DNA of 43,045 nucleotides, taken from positions 1 to 43,045 of the forward strand of contig DATHWI010000103.1 of the NCBI GenBank assembly GCA_035460805.1, read 5' to 3'. This document shows positions 23,804 through 31,095 of the stretch, piece by piece. A model generated the notes under the pieces. The model ran no database searches, was not told where the DNA came from, and was given only the letters and a program-made list of their open reading frames with translations. The number at the start of each line of letters is the position of its first letter. The stretch's first letter is position 1. The stretch is from Verrucomicrobiia bacterium. GTDB lineage: Bacteria; Patescibacteriota; UBA1384; CAILIB01. Both the position numbers and the translations under genes were made by a program.

Positions 23804-24373
23804 ATGCGACGAAAACGTATTACGTACCGTGTTTTTCTAGCCCTACTTGCGGCTGCGCTCTGGCTTGGGTTCTTAGTTGAGGGGAGCCATGCTCTCTATA
23901 CAGACCAGGTTCAACTCACTGGGAACAGTGTCGTGAGTGGTACTGCCAACCTCCTTATTAGCAACTCGCAAAACCCAAGCTCTAGCCTGTTTGAAAAGTC
24001 CAGAGCTGGTTTTACCAGTGACCTGAGCCCAGGAGAAAGCTTTGAGAAATTCTTTTTCCTCAAGAATGCTAGCGATGGCAACGTAGACTTTAAAATCTAC
24101 ATCACCACTGCAATCCCAGGGGGCAGTACCCCGTTGACCAGTGCCATATTCCTTTCCTTCGTAGAGGTAGACAGTGAGGGTAACCCCATTGGCCAAGAGT
24201 TTAGGACGTCGGTTTCAGCGGGCCAGAGCATGGTGCAAGACAGCGGCTTTGTGGTACCCAAGGGCTCTACGCACCGGTATCGTCTCGCTACCAGCCTCGA
24301 TTCCACCTATGCCCAACAGGGTCAGGCGGGGCAGTACGATATCATCTTCACTGGTAACCAGGTCCTTAACTAA
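23804..24373 (+). CDS. TasA/CalY-like exported protein (SipW substrate)
   Basis: 189 aa. An N-terminal signal/anchor (residues 9-28, ending GSHALYTD) is followed by a beta-sandwich-type region with GTANLLISN, DLSPGESFEKFFFLKN and GNVDFKIYI. This pattern is typical of TasA/camelysin (CalY)-type proteins processed by SipW signal peptidases. The next gene, 5 nt on, is a SipW-type peptidase. TasA family members build amyloid-like or beta-donor fibres in Bacillus biofilms; fibre formation here is inference. The motif ALYTD matches typical SipW cleavage surroundings. Confidence 0.78.
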   Translation: MRRKRITYRVFLALLAAALWLGFLVEGSHALYTDQVQLTGNSVVSGTANLLISNSQNPSSSLFEKSRAGFTSDLSPGESFEKFFFLKNASDGNVDFKIYITTAIPGGSTPLTSAIFLSFVEVDSEGNPIGQEFRTSVSAGQSMVQDSGFVVPKGSTHRYRLATSLDSTYAQQGQAGQYDIIFTGNQVLN

Positions 24374-24378
24374 GTGCA

Positions 24379-24870
24379 ATGGTTAACCGTTTAGTCACCC
24401 TTCTTTTCCTGGTTGGGGTAGTAATTACCCTTTTGACAGCTTTTCCAGTTCTTTCCCATAAAACCTATGTGGTGGTGTCGGGGAGTATGGGGAAAAATGT
24501 GCCAAAGGGCAGCCTTATCATTACACGTACGCAAAACGCGTACCGGGTTGGGGACATTGTTACCTTCCCCTTGCCGGGGAGTAGGCACGAAACGGTGACG
24601 CACAGGGTAGTCTCTGTCCGCCAGAGCAGTCGGGGTGAGTATTTGGAGACAAAGGGAGATGCAAACCCCAATGGCGACGGGTGGAAAATCCCTACAGAGG
24701 CGGTACTGGGCAGGGTAAGCCTTGTAATCCCGTATATCGGGCACGTGGCCTTTGCCCTCCAGTCCCTTCCCGGGTACCTTTTCTTTGCACTCGTGACCTT
24801 ACTCTTCATTGTTCTTCCACTCATACGCGAGGCGGCACAGAGTTTCACTCATTTTTCTGAGGGTCGGTAA
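24379..24870 (+). CDS. SipW-type (ER-type) signal peptidase I
   Basis: 163 aa. An N-terminal membrane helix (about 5-25) precedes the catalytic box VVVSGSM (Ser36), ETVTHRVVSV (His75 in place of the Lys of ordinary bacterial enzymes) and TKGDANPNGD (Asp94). A second membrane helix is near the C-terminus (about 128-148). The Ser/His/Asp layout marks the archaeal/ER-like SipW branch. It follows the TasA-like gene by 5 nt and is surely co-transcribed with its substrate. The end of the gene lies in a 12-bp hairpin (24855-24866 with 24877-24888). Confidence 0.92.
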   Translation: MVNRLVTLLFLVGVVITLLTAFPVLSHKTYVVVSGSMGKNVPKGSLIITRTQNAYRVGDIVTFPLPGSRHETVTHRVVSVRQSSRGEYLETKGDANPNGDGWKIPTEAVLGRVSLVIPYIGHVAFALQSLPGYLFFALVTLLFIVLPLIREAAQSFTHFSEGR

Positions 24871-24992
24871 TTACATCGACCCTCAGAATGAGGAAAGTAC
24901 TTTAACCTGGAAAACGTAATTTTAATGCCATTTCTTATAATAGGTTGATGGTCGATCTATGTCACTTTTCCGATCCCTGCTAGCATGACGGC

Positions 24993-25541
24993 ATGAAGAT
25001 CTACACAAAAACAGGCGATGGGGGTGACACGGGCCTTTACGGTGGTGAGCGCCGGCCAAAAGATGACCCGCGCATTGTTGCTTACGGTGATGTAGACGAG
25101 CTTCAAGCGGTTTTGGGCCTTGCCCGGGCGTATGCCAATAAGAGACCGGACATTAGTGACGTGCTCTACGCCATCCAGCAGGACTGCTTTGTCATCTGTG
25201 CGGAACTTGCCCGTACGGAAACAAAAAAGGCCCGCAAGGACCCTGTACTGGGCTTGGAGCGGGTCGTTTGGCTGGAAGAGTCCATAGATGCCTTCGATGC
25301 CACCCTTCCGGTCCTTACGGCTTTTATCGTGCAAGGTGGCGCACTACTTGGCGCCCACTTGCATGTTGCCCGTACGGTGGGGAGAAGGGCAGAGCGTTCC
25401 GTAATAGGGTTAGCGCATACAGAAAACGTATCACAAGTAGTGCGCACCTACCTTAACCGGCTGTCCGACCTCTTGTTTGTATTAGCTCGCACGGCTAACC
25501 ACCAAGATGGTTCCCCAGAAGAGGAGTTGCACGCAAGCTAG
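24993..25541 (+). CDS. Cob(I)alamin adenosyltransferase, PduO type
   Basis: 182 aa, a single PduO-type domain. The N-terminal ATP-binding signature KIYTKTGDGGDTGLYGGERR and the VDELQAVLGLAR helix are present, as is the C-terminal RTYLNRLSDLLFVLAR cobalamin-contact helix. It adenosylates cob(I)alamin to coenzyme B12 as a trimer. TAGCAT (24981-24986) ends 6 nt before the ATG, which suggests a leaderless message. The 3' end overlaps the converging pilin-like gene by 4 nt. No B12 biosynthesis genes are near, so scavenged cobalamin must be assumed. Confidence 0.94.
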   Translation: MKIYTKTGDGGDTGLYGGERRPKDDPRIVAYGDVDELQAVLGLARAYANKRPDISDVLYAIQQDCFVICAELARTETKKARKDPVLGLERVVWLEESIDAFDATLPVLTAFIVQGGALLGAHLHVARTVGRRAERSVIGLAHTENVSQVVRTYLNRLSDLLFVLARTANHQDGSPEEELHAS

Positions 25542-25909
25542 GGTTTCTTTGCAGGCGTGGCCGGGGTATCTGCGGTTGAGGCAAAGTTCCCGAATGTGGT
25601 GGCGAGCCGGATGATAAAGAAGGTGCCCATCATAACGATGATCCCGATAACGGCGTTAATAATGCCGGACCGGGCTAGCTTTGCTTTTTCTGCACTGCCT
25701 CCAGCGGTGATATAGGTGATGCCGCTCCAGAGGAGGTAGATGATTGCGAGTATCCCTCCAATCAGGAAAAGGAAGTCCACAATGTTTGTGGTCATTTTTT
25801 CAATAAGCGAAATGGCATTGGCACCACCAGAAGGATCAGGGGTTCCTTTAGGCTTAATGGAAATATCCGCAGCCTGGGCTATTGGAAGCAAGTAGTGGAG
25901 GAAACTCAT
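25538..25909 (-). CDS. TrbC/VirB2-like pilin-type membrane protein
   Basis: 123 aa. A signal peptide (MSFLHYLLPIAQAADI) is followed by two membrane helices (about 45-65 and 85-108) joined by the basic turn YITAGGSAEKAKLARSG. This is the T4SS_pilin (Mbov_0395-type) layout common in Patescibacteria. The C-terminus is Thr/Pro/Ala-rich. The longer upstream frame is rejected because TTGTAT-N17-TATACT ends 6 nt before this ATG. It closely resembles the protein at 30202-30636. The role, in a secretion channel or pilus-like filament, is inferred from the family. Confidence 0.8.
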   Translation of the reverse strand: MSFLHYLLPIAQAADISIKPKGTPDPSGGANAISLIEKMTTNIVDFLFLIGGILAIIYLLWSGITYITAGGSAEKAKLARSGIINAVIGIIVMMGTFFIIRLATTFGNFASTADTPATPAKKP

Positions 25910-25915
25910 AGCTTC

Positions 25916-25944
25916 AGTATACGAAGCGCTTTTTTTGAATACAA
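25916..25944 (-). promoter_or_regulatory. Promoter of the pilin-like gene (leaderless layout)
   Basis: On the minus strand, TTGTAT (25944-25939), a 17-nt spacer and TATACT (25921-25916). Six nt separate the -10 from the ATG at 25909. Confidence 0.75.
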
Positions 25945-25946
25945 AC

Positions 25947-25994
25947 ATTCTTTCCCCAATTCTTTCCCCATGTGGAAAACAGTGTGGAAACAAT
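25947..25994. repeat. Two adjacent pairs of 12-bp tandem repeats
   Basis: ATTCTTTCCCCA occurs twice without a gap (25947-25970). TGTGGAAAACAG and TGTGGAAACAAT follow at once (25971-25994). The TGTGGAAA cores resemble relaxed DnaA boxes. The block sits just upstream of the pilin-like promoter. Further on, 26018-26034 is the palindrome GTATGAT-GAT-ATCATAC, nested in AGGTTT/AAACCT. Confidence 0.7.
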
Positions 25995-26129
25995 AAACCG
26001 AACATAGGTTTGAAAAGGTATGATGATATCATACAAAAATACTTTAAACCTGGAGACTGAGTGTAATTTGGGTTACTACCCCTCCTTCGTGTGGCAAGCC
26101 CCAGCCCTCTCAGGGCCTTACAGGGCGCC

Positions 26130-26158
26130 AAAAAAGCACCTGTTTCCAGGTGCTTTTG
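26130..26158 (-). terminator. Terminator of the antiporter gene
   Basis: AAAAGCACCTG (26132-26142) pairs with CAGGTGCTTTT (26147-26157), ending in T on the minus strand. Confidence 0.8.
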
Positions 26159-26182
26159 TTTGTATCAGCTGCCGATTACCGA

Positions 26183-27898
26183 CTAATCAAAGTAAAGGGT
26201 ATGGTTCTTGGCACGCAACAGCTTCACTTCTTCAGCGCGGTGACGCATGTACCGGCCTAGGGAGTGGGTTTGGTATTGGGTAATAAGGTCTGCAACGTGT
26301 TCGCCCCCTAGAAGGTGGGGCAGAATGACGTAGTCGGCACCCTTGGCGTAGTAAGCGAGCGCATAGTCAATCTCATGAGCGGTCACAATGAGCTTAACCT
26401 TAGGGTTCTTTTTCTTGATCTGCTCGATGAGGAAGAGCGTTTCCTCGTGGTGAGGGATGGTGGAGACAACCATGGAGGCACGTTCCATGTGGATGGCATC
26501 AAAGATCTCATCGTCTTCCACATCGCCGTAAACACAGTCGATTCCTACTGAGCGGAGCTTACTGATTATCTCTGGGTTAAAGTCTACAACTACGGTGCGA
26601 TGATGCAGCTGGTGGAGCTTCTTCAGGATGTGATACCCCATGCGGTGGTAGCCAAAGATAACGATGTGGTCAGTGAGGCGTTCCTCAATCTCTGCCGTGA
26701 CATGCTCGTGGTGGTCATGGGAGTGCCGCTCCAAGGAGGTGAGAGGCTTGCGTAGGAGGCGGTACAAGGCGTTCCGGTGTCCAAACAGGATAGTTGAGAA
26801 GAAGACGGAAGCAACCATCGTGAAAGTGACGGCAGAGGATATCTCCGCCGATACCTGGCCTTGGCGCACACCGAGGGTAATAAGGATAAGGGAGAACTCG
26901 GAAATTTGGCTCTGGGTGACTGCGGTAAGGAAGGCGGTGCGGCTGCGGTACTTGTTGGCGGTCAGGGTAAGGAAGCTGATAACTGGCTTCACGAGGACTG
27001 CCAAGATGGTGAGGCCAATGGTGAGGAGGGCATATTGCCCAACTGGCAGCACCAAATGCGCCCCTAGCCCTACAAAGAAGAGGATGAGGAAGAAGTCGCG
27101 CAGGCTTCGGAGGCGGGTAATAATTTCCAGGCTGTAGGGCAGTGCGGCCAGGCTGATACCTGCCAGGAAGGCGCCAATCTCGATAGGGAAATCGAACTTC
27201 TCCATAGTAATGGCAAAGAGGAAGCACCAGGCAATGCTGCTTACAAACAGGATCTCAGAAGACTTGGCCAGCTTTGCAAAGAGGAGAGGGAAGATGTACT
27301 GGGACATCGTCCAGATAAGCGTAAGCATGGCAGCGGTCTTCACTAGGAGAAGGAAGATTTGCTGGCCCAAGTCCAAGGCGGAAGCCCCTGAGAGGCCCGA
27401 GATGAGCACTAGGGCAATAATGGCGATGATGTCTTCAACGAGAAGGATACCAATAGCTAGGCGACCGTGGAGTGAGTTAAGGTCGCGGGCTTCGCTGAGG
27501 AACTTGATGACAACCACGGTTGAAGCAAAGCTCAGTGCCGCCCCCAGGTAAACACCGGTGAGGAAGCTTTGATGGGTGAGCATCGCCAATACCATACCTG
27601 CGGCAAAGTAGCCTATGGCCTGGGTGACAGCTAGGAAAGAAGCCGCCTTGAAGACGTTCTTGGCCTTTACCCAGTCCAGTTCCAAGCCAACGAGGAACAA
27701 AAGGAAAGCAATGCCGATCTGGGTAAGGGTTTCCAGGAGTTCACCACCACTCTTGATGTAGTTGAAACCAAGTGGGCCTAGGACAAGTCCGGTGGCGATG
27801 TACCCAATGAGTGGGGGAAGACGAAAAAGTCGCACCAGAACAGCCAGTGCGGCAGCCAAAATGAGAATGCCCCCAATCTCAGTAAAGTAGTGATTCAC
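26183..27898 (-). CDS. CPA2 family K+/H+ antiporter with RCK (TrkA-N) domain
   Basis: 571 aa from a GTG at 27898. About twelve membrane helices (residues 1-385) include PPLIGYIATGLVLGP and the acidic LLFLVGLELDW typical of CPA2. A C-terminal NAD-binding RCK domain (IVIFGYHRMGYHILKKL; DFNPEII; GDVEDDEI) follows. Kef-like proteins exchange K+ or Na+ for protons, gated by nucleotide or redox ligands at the RCK domain. The frame stays open 40 codons further upstream, but TATACT (27910-27905) ends 6 nt before the GTG and the family N-terminus begins here. It is monocistronic. Confidence 0.93.
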   Translation of the reverse strand: MNHYFTEIGGILILAAALAVLVRLFRLPPLIGYIATGLVLGPLGFNYIKSGGELLETLTQIGIAFLLFLVGLELDWVKAKNVFKAASFLAVTQAIGYFAAGMVLAMLTHQSFLTGVYLGAALSFASTVVVIKFLSEARDLNSLHGRLAIGILLVEDIIAIIALVLISGLSGASALDLGQQIFLLLVKTAAMLTLIWTMSQYIFPLLFAKLAKSSEILFVSSIAWCFLFAITMEKFDFPIEIGAFLAGISLAALPYSLEIITRLRSLRDFFLILFFVGLGAHLVLPVGQYALLTIGLTILAVLVKPVISFLTLTANKYRSRTAFLTAVTQSQISEFSLILITLGVRQGQVSAEISSAVTFTMVASVFFSTILFGHRNALYRLLRKPLTSLERHSHDHHEHVTAEIEERLTDHIVIFGYHRMGYHILKKLHQLHHRTVVVDFNPEIISKLRSVGIDCVYGDVEDDEIFDAIHMERASMVVSTIPHHEETLFLIEQIKKKNPKVKLIVTAHEIDYALAYYAKGADYVILPHLLGGEHVADLITQYQTHSLGRYMRHRAEEVKLLRAKNHTLYFD

Positions 27899-28045
27899 CC
27901 CTTTAGTATATAAGAAAAACACCTGAATTTCCGGTATTTGGAAATGGGCGCTACTGAGTGAAGGGGTTTGTCTTCTTAGCGCAATGTTTGTGGCTTTGGT
28001 AAGCCACAAATGCATCACCCGCTATAGATTTCCAGGTTTAGCACA

Positions 28046-28074
28046 TTGACAATTGACCGGTTTGGACGTATACT
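28046..28074 (+). promoter_or_regulatory. Consensus promoter of the CAP-domain gene
   Basis: TTGACA at 28046-28051, a 17-nt spacer and TATACT at 28069-28074. The transcript would begin with an A-rich leader of about 50 nt, like that of the small gene at 540. Confidence 0.8.
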
Positions 28075-28133
28075 AATTTAATTTCCAAAACAAAAAGTTG
28101 TGGAAATACAAAACAAATACAAAAACAAAAATC

Positions 28134-28691
28134 ATGACCTTCGTTGGTCTTGGCGAAATCCACCGCCGCATCCTGCCATTCACGTTGAGCATCCGTCTCA
28201 TTACCCTGACGACTGCCCCGTCTTTGGTTAGTTTTGTGCAGATCGGTACCGCCCACGCCATGCCTGCCAACGGGGGACTAGTTGTTGCGGAGCGTTTTGC
28301 GGTCAACGACCTGCTCCAGGCTACCAATCAGGAACGCCGTGCTGCAGGCCTTAACGAGCTTGCGGTAAACCCCCTCCTCAATGCCGCTGCTGCCCGCAAG
28401 GTGGTTGATATGCGTGAAAAGGGGTATTGGGACCATTACCGCCCAAGTGATAACAAGGCTCCTTGGGACTTCATTAAGGAGGCTGGATATACCTATAAGG
28501 TTGCAGGTGAGAACCTTGCCCGTGGTTTCCGTACGGTTAATGGCATTACCAAAGCTTGGATGGAAAGCCCATCCCACCGTGCCAACCTACTTTCCCCAGA
28601 TTACACCGAGGTTGGTTTTGCCGACGCTGAGATTATCAATGAAGATGGTGAGCGCGTTATGCTTACGGTTCAAATGTTTGGCGGGAAATAA
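28134..28691 (+). CDS. Secreted CAP-domain (SCP/PR-1) protein
   Basis: 185 aa. A signal peptide (about residues 1-42, ending GTAHAMP) precedes a CAP domain with DLLQATNQERRAAGLNEL, AAARKVVDM, VAGENLARGF and the HRANLLSPDYTEVGFA signature. Bacterial CAP proteins are secreted and mostly of unknown biochemistry; some bind lipids or act as proteases. The ATG at 28134 is preferred to a TTG at 28098. No Shine-Dalgarno site is visible, but a consensus promoter and an A-rich leader suggest strong expression. Confidence 0.9.
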   Translation: MTFVGLGEIHRRILPFTLSIRLITLTTAPSLVSFVQIGTAHAMPANGGLVVAERFAVNDLLQATNQERRAAGLNELAVNPLLNAAAARKVVDMREKGYWDHYRPSDNKAPWDFIKEAGYTYKVAGENLARGFRTVNGITKAWMESPSHRANLLSPDYTEVGFADAEIINEDGERVMLTVQMFGGK

Positions 28692-28707
28692 TTGGACAGG
28701 ACTAGGT

Positions 28708-28730
28708 GAGCCCTTGAGGGCTCTTTTTTT
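28708..28730 (+). terminator. Terminator after CAP gene
   Basis: GAGCCC (28708-28713) pairs with GGGCTC (28718-28723), then seven T. Confidence 0.85.
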
Positions 28731-28817
28731 GTATCCAACGGTGCATTAAGAACTGCTACACCCTGAGAGACTGCGTTTTGCGCATAATTGACGCGCAAAG
28801 CCGATCATTTCTCAAAG

Positions 28818-28845
28818 TGTGACAGTTCTTATGGGGTGGTATAAT
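28818..28845 (+). promoter_or_regulatory. Promoter of the divIC-like gene (leaderless layout)
   Basis: TGTGAC at 28818-28823, a 16-nt spacer and perfect TATAAT at 28840-28845. The ATG is 8 nt downstream. Confidence 0.65.
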
Positions 28846-28853
28846 GTGCAGGT

Positions 28854-29264
28854 ATGTTCCGGCGTCTCTTAACTTGGCTCCAGGGATCTTTCAGCTACAT
28901 CTGGCTAGTGGCTTTAGCTGTGTATTTTTCCGTGCTTGCTGGGCAAGCTATTTACCGTAATTACCAGGCACAGCAGGATAGCAAAGCCTTGCGGGCTGAG
29001 TTAGCACAGGCCAAACAGGAACGGGAACGGCTAGAGGCGCTGGTGGTTTACTATAAGACCGATGCCTTCCGGGAGAAAGAACTCCGCCGTAGTCTCTTGC
29101 TGCGCATGCCTGACGAAAAAGTGTACGCTCTCCCTGAATCGGCAATAGGGAAGAAGGCTGAAGAGGCGGAAGTCGCTTTGCGTGAACAGTCTGACCCTCG
29201 CACCAGCCTCCCTACGTGGAGACAGTGGTTTGACTACCTTTTAGGGCGCAGCACTCGCGCCTAG
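28854..29264 (+). CDS. Septum-formation initiator (DivIC/FtsL-like)
   Basis: 136 aa. A short cytoplasmic N-terminus, one membrane helix (about residues 13-31) and a coiled coil (about 36-65, rich in Gln/Ala/Glu) lead into the DivIC motif DAFREKELRRSLLLRMPDE. The family works in the divisome as a partner of FtsL/FtsQ. The last 50 residues extend beyond the usual DivIC core. A perfect -10 (TATAAT, 28840-28845) ends 8 nt before the ATG. It sits alone and is not next to ftsI or a mur gene. Confidence 0.85.
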   Translation: MFRRLLTWLQGSFSYIWLVALAVYFSVLAGQAIYRNYQAQQDSKALRAELAQAKQERERLEALVVYYKTDAFREKELRRSLLLRMPDEKVYALPESAIGKKAEEAEVALREQSDPRTSLPTWRQWFDYLLGRSTRA

Positions 29265-29291
29265 CTTAACCTGGAAACCGGCTCCTAGACC

Positions 29292-29320
29292 TTGACATAA
29301 GGGCCTTTTTATGGTATAGT
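29292..29320 (+). promoter_or_regulatory. Strong promoter of the secreted-protein gene (leaderless layout)
   Basis: TTGACA at 29292-29297, a 17-nt spacer and TATAGT at 29315-29320. The ATG is 7 nt downstream. This is the clearest leaderless arrangement in the window. Confidence 0.82.
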
Positions 29321-29327
29321 CCCGGCA

Positions 29328-30134
29328 ATGATTGTTAGTTTGAAAACCCGCCTAATCGCAGTTCTCGCAGTACTCGGCATCTTCGCTTCCTTCGCTTCGG
29401 CGCAGGAGGACATCGATGTCCAGGAAAGCGCGAGAGCTAACTCGCGCCTCAACAAGTCCCAGTCTGGAGCTCGTCCTTCGGACCTGAGGTCGGCGCTTGC
29501 CGCCGGCATCTATTTCATGACCTGGCTTCCACCGTCGACTACGTTAACGTATGATTTTGACGGATACTACGAGCAGGAGACGGTCCCCTCGGAGTTAGCG
29601 AGGATCTTCAAAGAAGAGATTGCCTCTGCAGCGACCAAGATCAAGTTGCCCCACCATAAGGGGACGACTGCTGCTCGCCTCGAAGCGTTGGCGGCCTTTG
29701 GGCTACCTGCTGACCTCGTGCTCGTCACTGACGACTCAAGGGTTGCTGATCCCGGCCTCATTGGCACGGTAAACTTCCAGCTCACCCTTGATACGGGCGC
29801 GCGGGGAGGTACCATCTCCGGCCGTGGTGTCCAGATTGGACTCGGCGACAGCAAGGTGGTCCTGAAGCTTTCCGGCTCAGTAGACTGCTTTGGCTGGGAC
29901 CGGATCAGCGTCGCATCTTCTACCCCGAAAGAGCGCACCGTCCCCATGACACTCGGCAAGGACGTGGAGCTTGAGGTCAACGACGAGCGTAACATTCTGC
30001 GCTTCCTCAATGTAGGGAGCGTCGGTGGAAGCTATTCGGAAAGAAGCCGGCCGAGTATTCCCGGAAATATCCGGAAGATCATTCGTGAGATGGCGAACGA
30101 GATCGTAGCCGACCTGGCTGCCCAACTGAAATAG
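29328..30134 (+). CDS. Secreted hypothetical protein under a strong leaderless promoter
   Basis: 268 aa. A signal peptide (MIVSLKTRLIAVLAVLGIFA, cleavage near ASAQ) is followed by about 245 residues with no recognised family. The mature part begins with a polar stretch. It contains LTYDFDGYYEQETVPSELAR, a beta-rich centre (NFQLTLDTGARGG, VVLKLSGSVDC) and a C-terminal amphipathic helix. One Cys is seen in the mature chain. Codons appear richer in C/G third positions (GTC, CTC, GCG) than in neighbouring genes, as judged by eye. TTGACA-N17-TATAGT ends 7 nt before the ATG. It ends at a strong terminator. Confidence 0.7.
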   Translation: MIVSLKTRLIAVLAVLGIFASFASAQEDIDVQESARANSRLNKSQSGARPSDLRSALAAGIYFMTWLPPSTTLTYDFDGYYEQETVPSELARIFKEEIASAATKIKLPHHKGTTAARLEALAAFGLPADLVLVTDDSRVADPGLIGTVNFQLTLDTGARGGTISGRGVQIGLGDSKVVLKLSGSVDCFGWDRISVASSTPKERTVPMTLGKDVELEVNDERNILRFLNVGSVGGSYSERSRPSIPGNIRKIIREMANEIVADLAAQLK

Positions 30135-30155
30135 TCGGGCCAAGGCGGTGGCATT

Positions 30156-30190
30156 AAAGAGGACCAGCAATCGCTGGTCCTCTTCTTTTT
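30156..30190. terminator. Bidirectional terminator
   Basis: A 12-bp stem, 30157-30168 with 30173-30184, AATC loop, T-run on the plus strand. It separates the secreted-protein gene from the converging pilin operon. Confidence 0.85.
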
Positions 30191-30201
30191 GTCCAAACTT
30201 T

Positions 30202-30636
30202 TTACTGTCCCAGTCCGCCGCCTGTTGTACTTTGCGTAGTAGTCGTAGTACCTGTCACACCTTTGTCAAAGAAGCCGCGGGTAGAGGTTGCGATACGGAT
30301 AATGAAGAAGGCAGCCATGATCACTACGATACCGATAACGGCGTTGATGATACCTTGGCGTGCAGCCTTTACCTTGTCAGCGTTACCACCGGCAGTGATG
30401 TACTGAATACCGCTCCAGAGGAGGTAGATAACTGCAAGGATACCCGCAAGGAGGAAGATGATATCGATAACCCGCGTTGCAAGGGTGGTAAGGGTTGTCT
30501 CAGGCGTGGAACCACCATCCAGATTTTGTTTTGGCTTAGGGAGCGAGAACGGGGAAGCCGCGTGGGCAATCACCGGGGTGCCAACGGCTGCGCCAATTGC
30601 CACTACGGCGTACAGGAACTTTAACTTTTGAAACAT
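30202..30636 (-). CDS. TrbC/VirB2-like pilin-type membrane protein
   Basis: 144 aa. A signal peptide (MFQKLKFLYAVVAIGAAVG, cleavage near AHAAS) is followed by two membrane helices (about 62-84 and 100-122) joined by YITAGGNADKVKAARQG. The C-terminal tail is Thr/Gly-rich and low complexity. AGGAGG lies 5 nt before the ATG. It is the last gene of the minus-strand hsp20-galU-SBP cluster, 65 nt after the preceding one. It is the paralogue most like the protein at 25538-25909. Pilin-like assembly is family inference. Confidence 0.82.
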   Translation of the reverse strand: MFQKLKFLYAVVAIGAAVGTPVIAHAASPFSLPKPKQNLDGGSTPETTLTTLATRVIDIIFLLAGILAVIYLLWSGIQYITAGGNADKVKAARQGIINAVIGIVVIMAAFFIIRIATSTRGFFDKGVTGTTTTTQSTTGGGLGQ

Positions 30637-30701
30637 ATACCTCCTAGGTTGTAAGCGATGTGATAAGTCCATTGTAGGTTTCAGGCTTTTCTCCTGTCAA
30701 A

Positions 30702-31094
30702 TCAGGAGGCCTGTCCAGCGGCAAATCCAGCCAGTCTTGTGATCAAGTTTATCACCGTGTAGGTGGCTACAAGGAGGATAATAGCGATCACAATGTTGGT
30801 GATGCGGCGACGGGCAGTTTTCACTGCATCGGCGTTTCCGTAAGCCTGGATATACTGAATGCCCGCCACTAACAGGAAAATGATAGCGAGAGAGGTAATG
30901 GCGGCAAAGAAAATATCCAACCCGTTGGAAAGGGTCTTGTCCAAGGTGCAGTTGACTAGGTCCACGCCCGTGCTTGTGTTGGTTTGGCAGGTCGGGGACT
31001 GCGTAACCCTCTTGGTGAGGTCGGGTATGACAGCCGGCATCAGGGGAAGTGAGGCGGCAGATTTTCGAATCCAGTGTTTGAGGTGTTCCATCAT
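30702..31094 (-). CDS. Pilin-type membrane protein 2
   Basis: 130 aa. A polar N-terminus carries two Cys (SPTCQTN and VNCTLD, a likely disulphide). Two membrane helices (about 62-82 and 100-122) are joined by YIQAYGNADAVKTARRR. This is the same two-helix T4SS_pilin layout but with a distinct N-terminal extracytoplasmic loop and no clear signal peptide. One nt separates it from the upstream gene, so translation is coupled. Confidence 0.75.
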   Translation of the reverse strand: MMEHLKHWIRKSAASLPLMPAVIPDLTKRVTQSPTCQTNTSTGVDLVNCTLDKTLSNGLDIFFAAITSLAIIFLLVAGIQYIQAYGNADAVKTARRRITNIVIAIILLVATYTVINLITRLAGFAAGQAS

Positions 31095-31095
31095 A

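Noticed and set aside
25947-25994. Replication origin (oriC)
   Set aside because: The TGTGGAAA cores are not perfect DnaA boxes, there are only two, and no dnaA, dnaN or rpmH lies nearby.
26664-27137. 157-codon plus-strand frame inside the antiporter gene
   Set aside because: It is Arg-rich, has no family and lies entirely within the well-supported antiporter reading frame on the other strand.
30148-30624. 158-codon plus-strand frame opposite the pilin-like gene
   Set aside because: It begins inside a terminator and mirrors the signal peptide and membrane helices of a clear gene on the minus strand.
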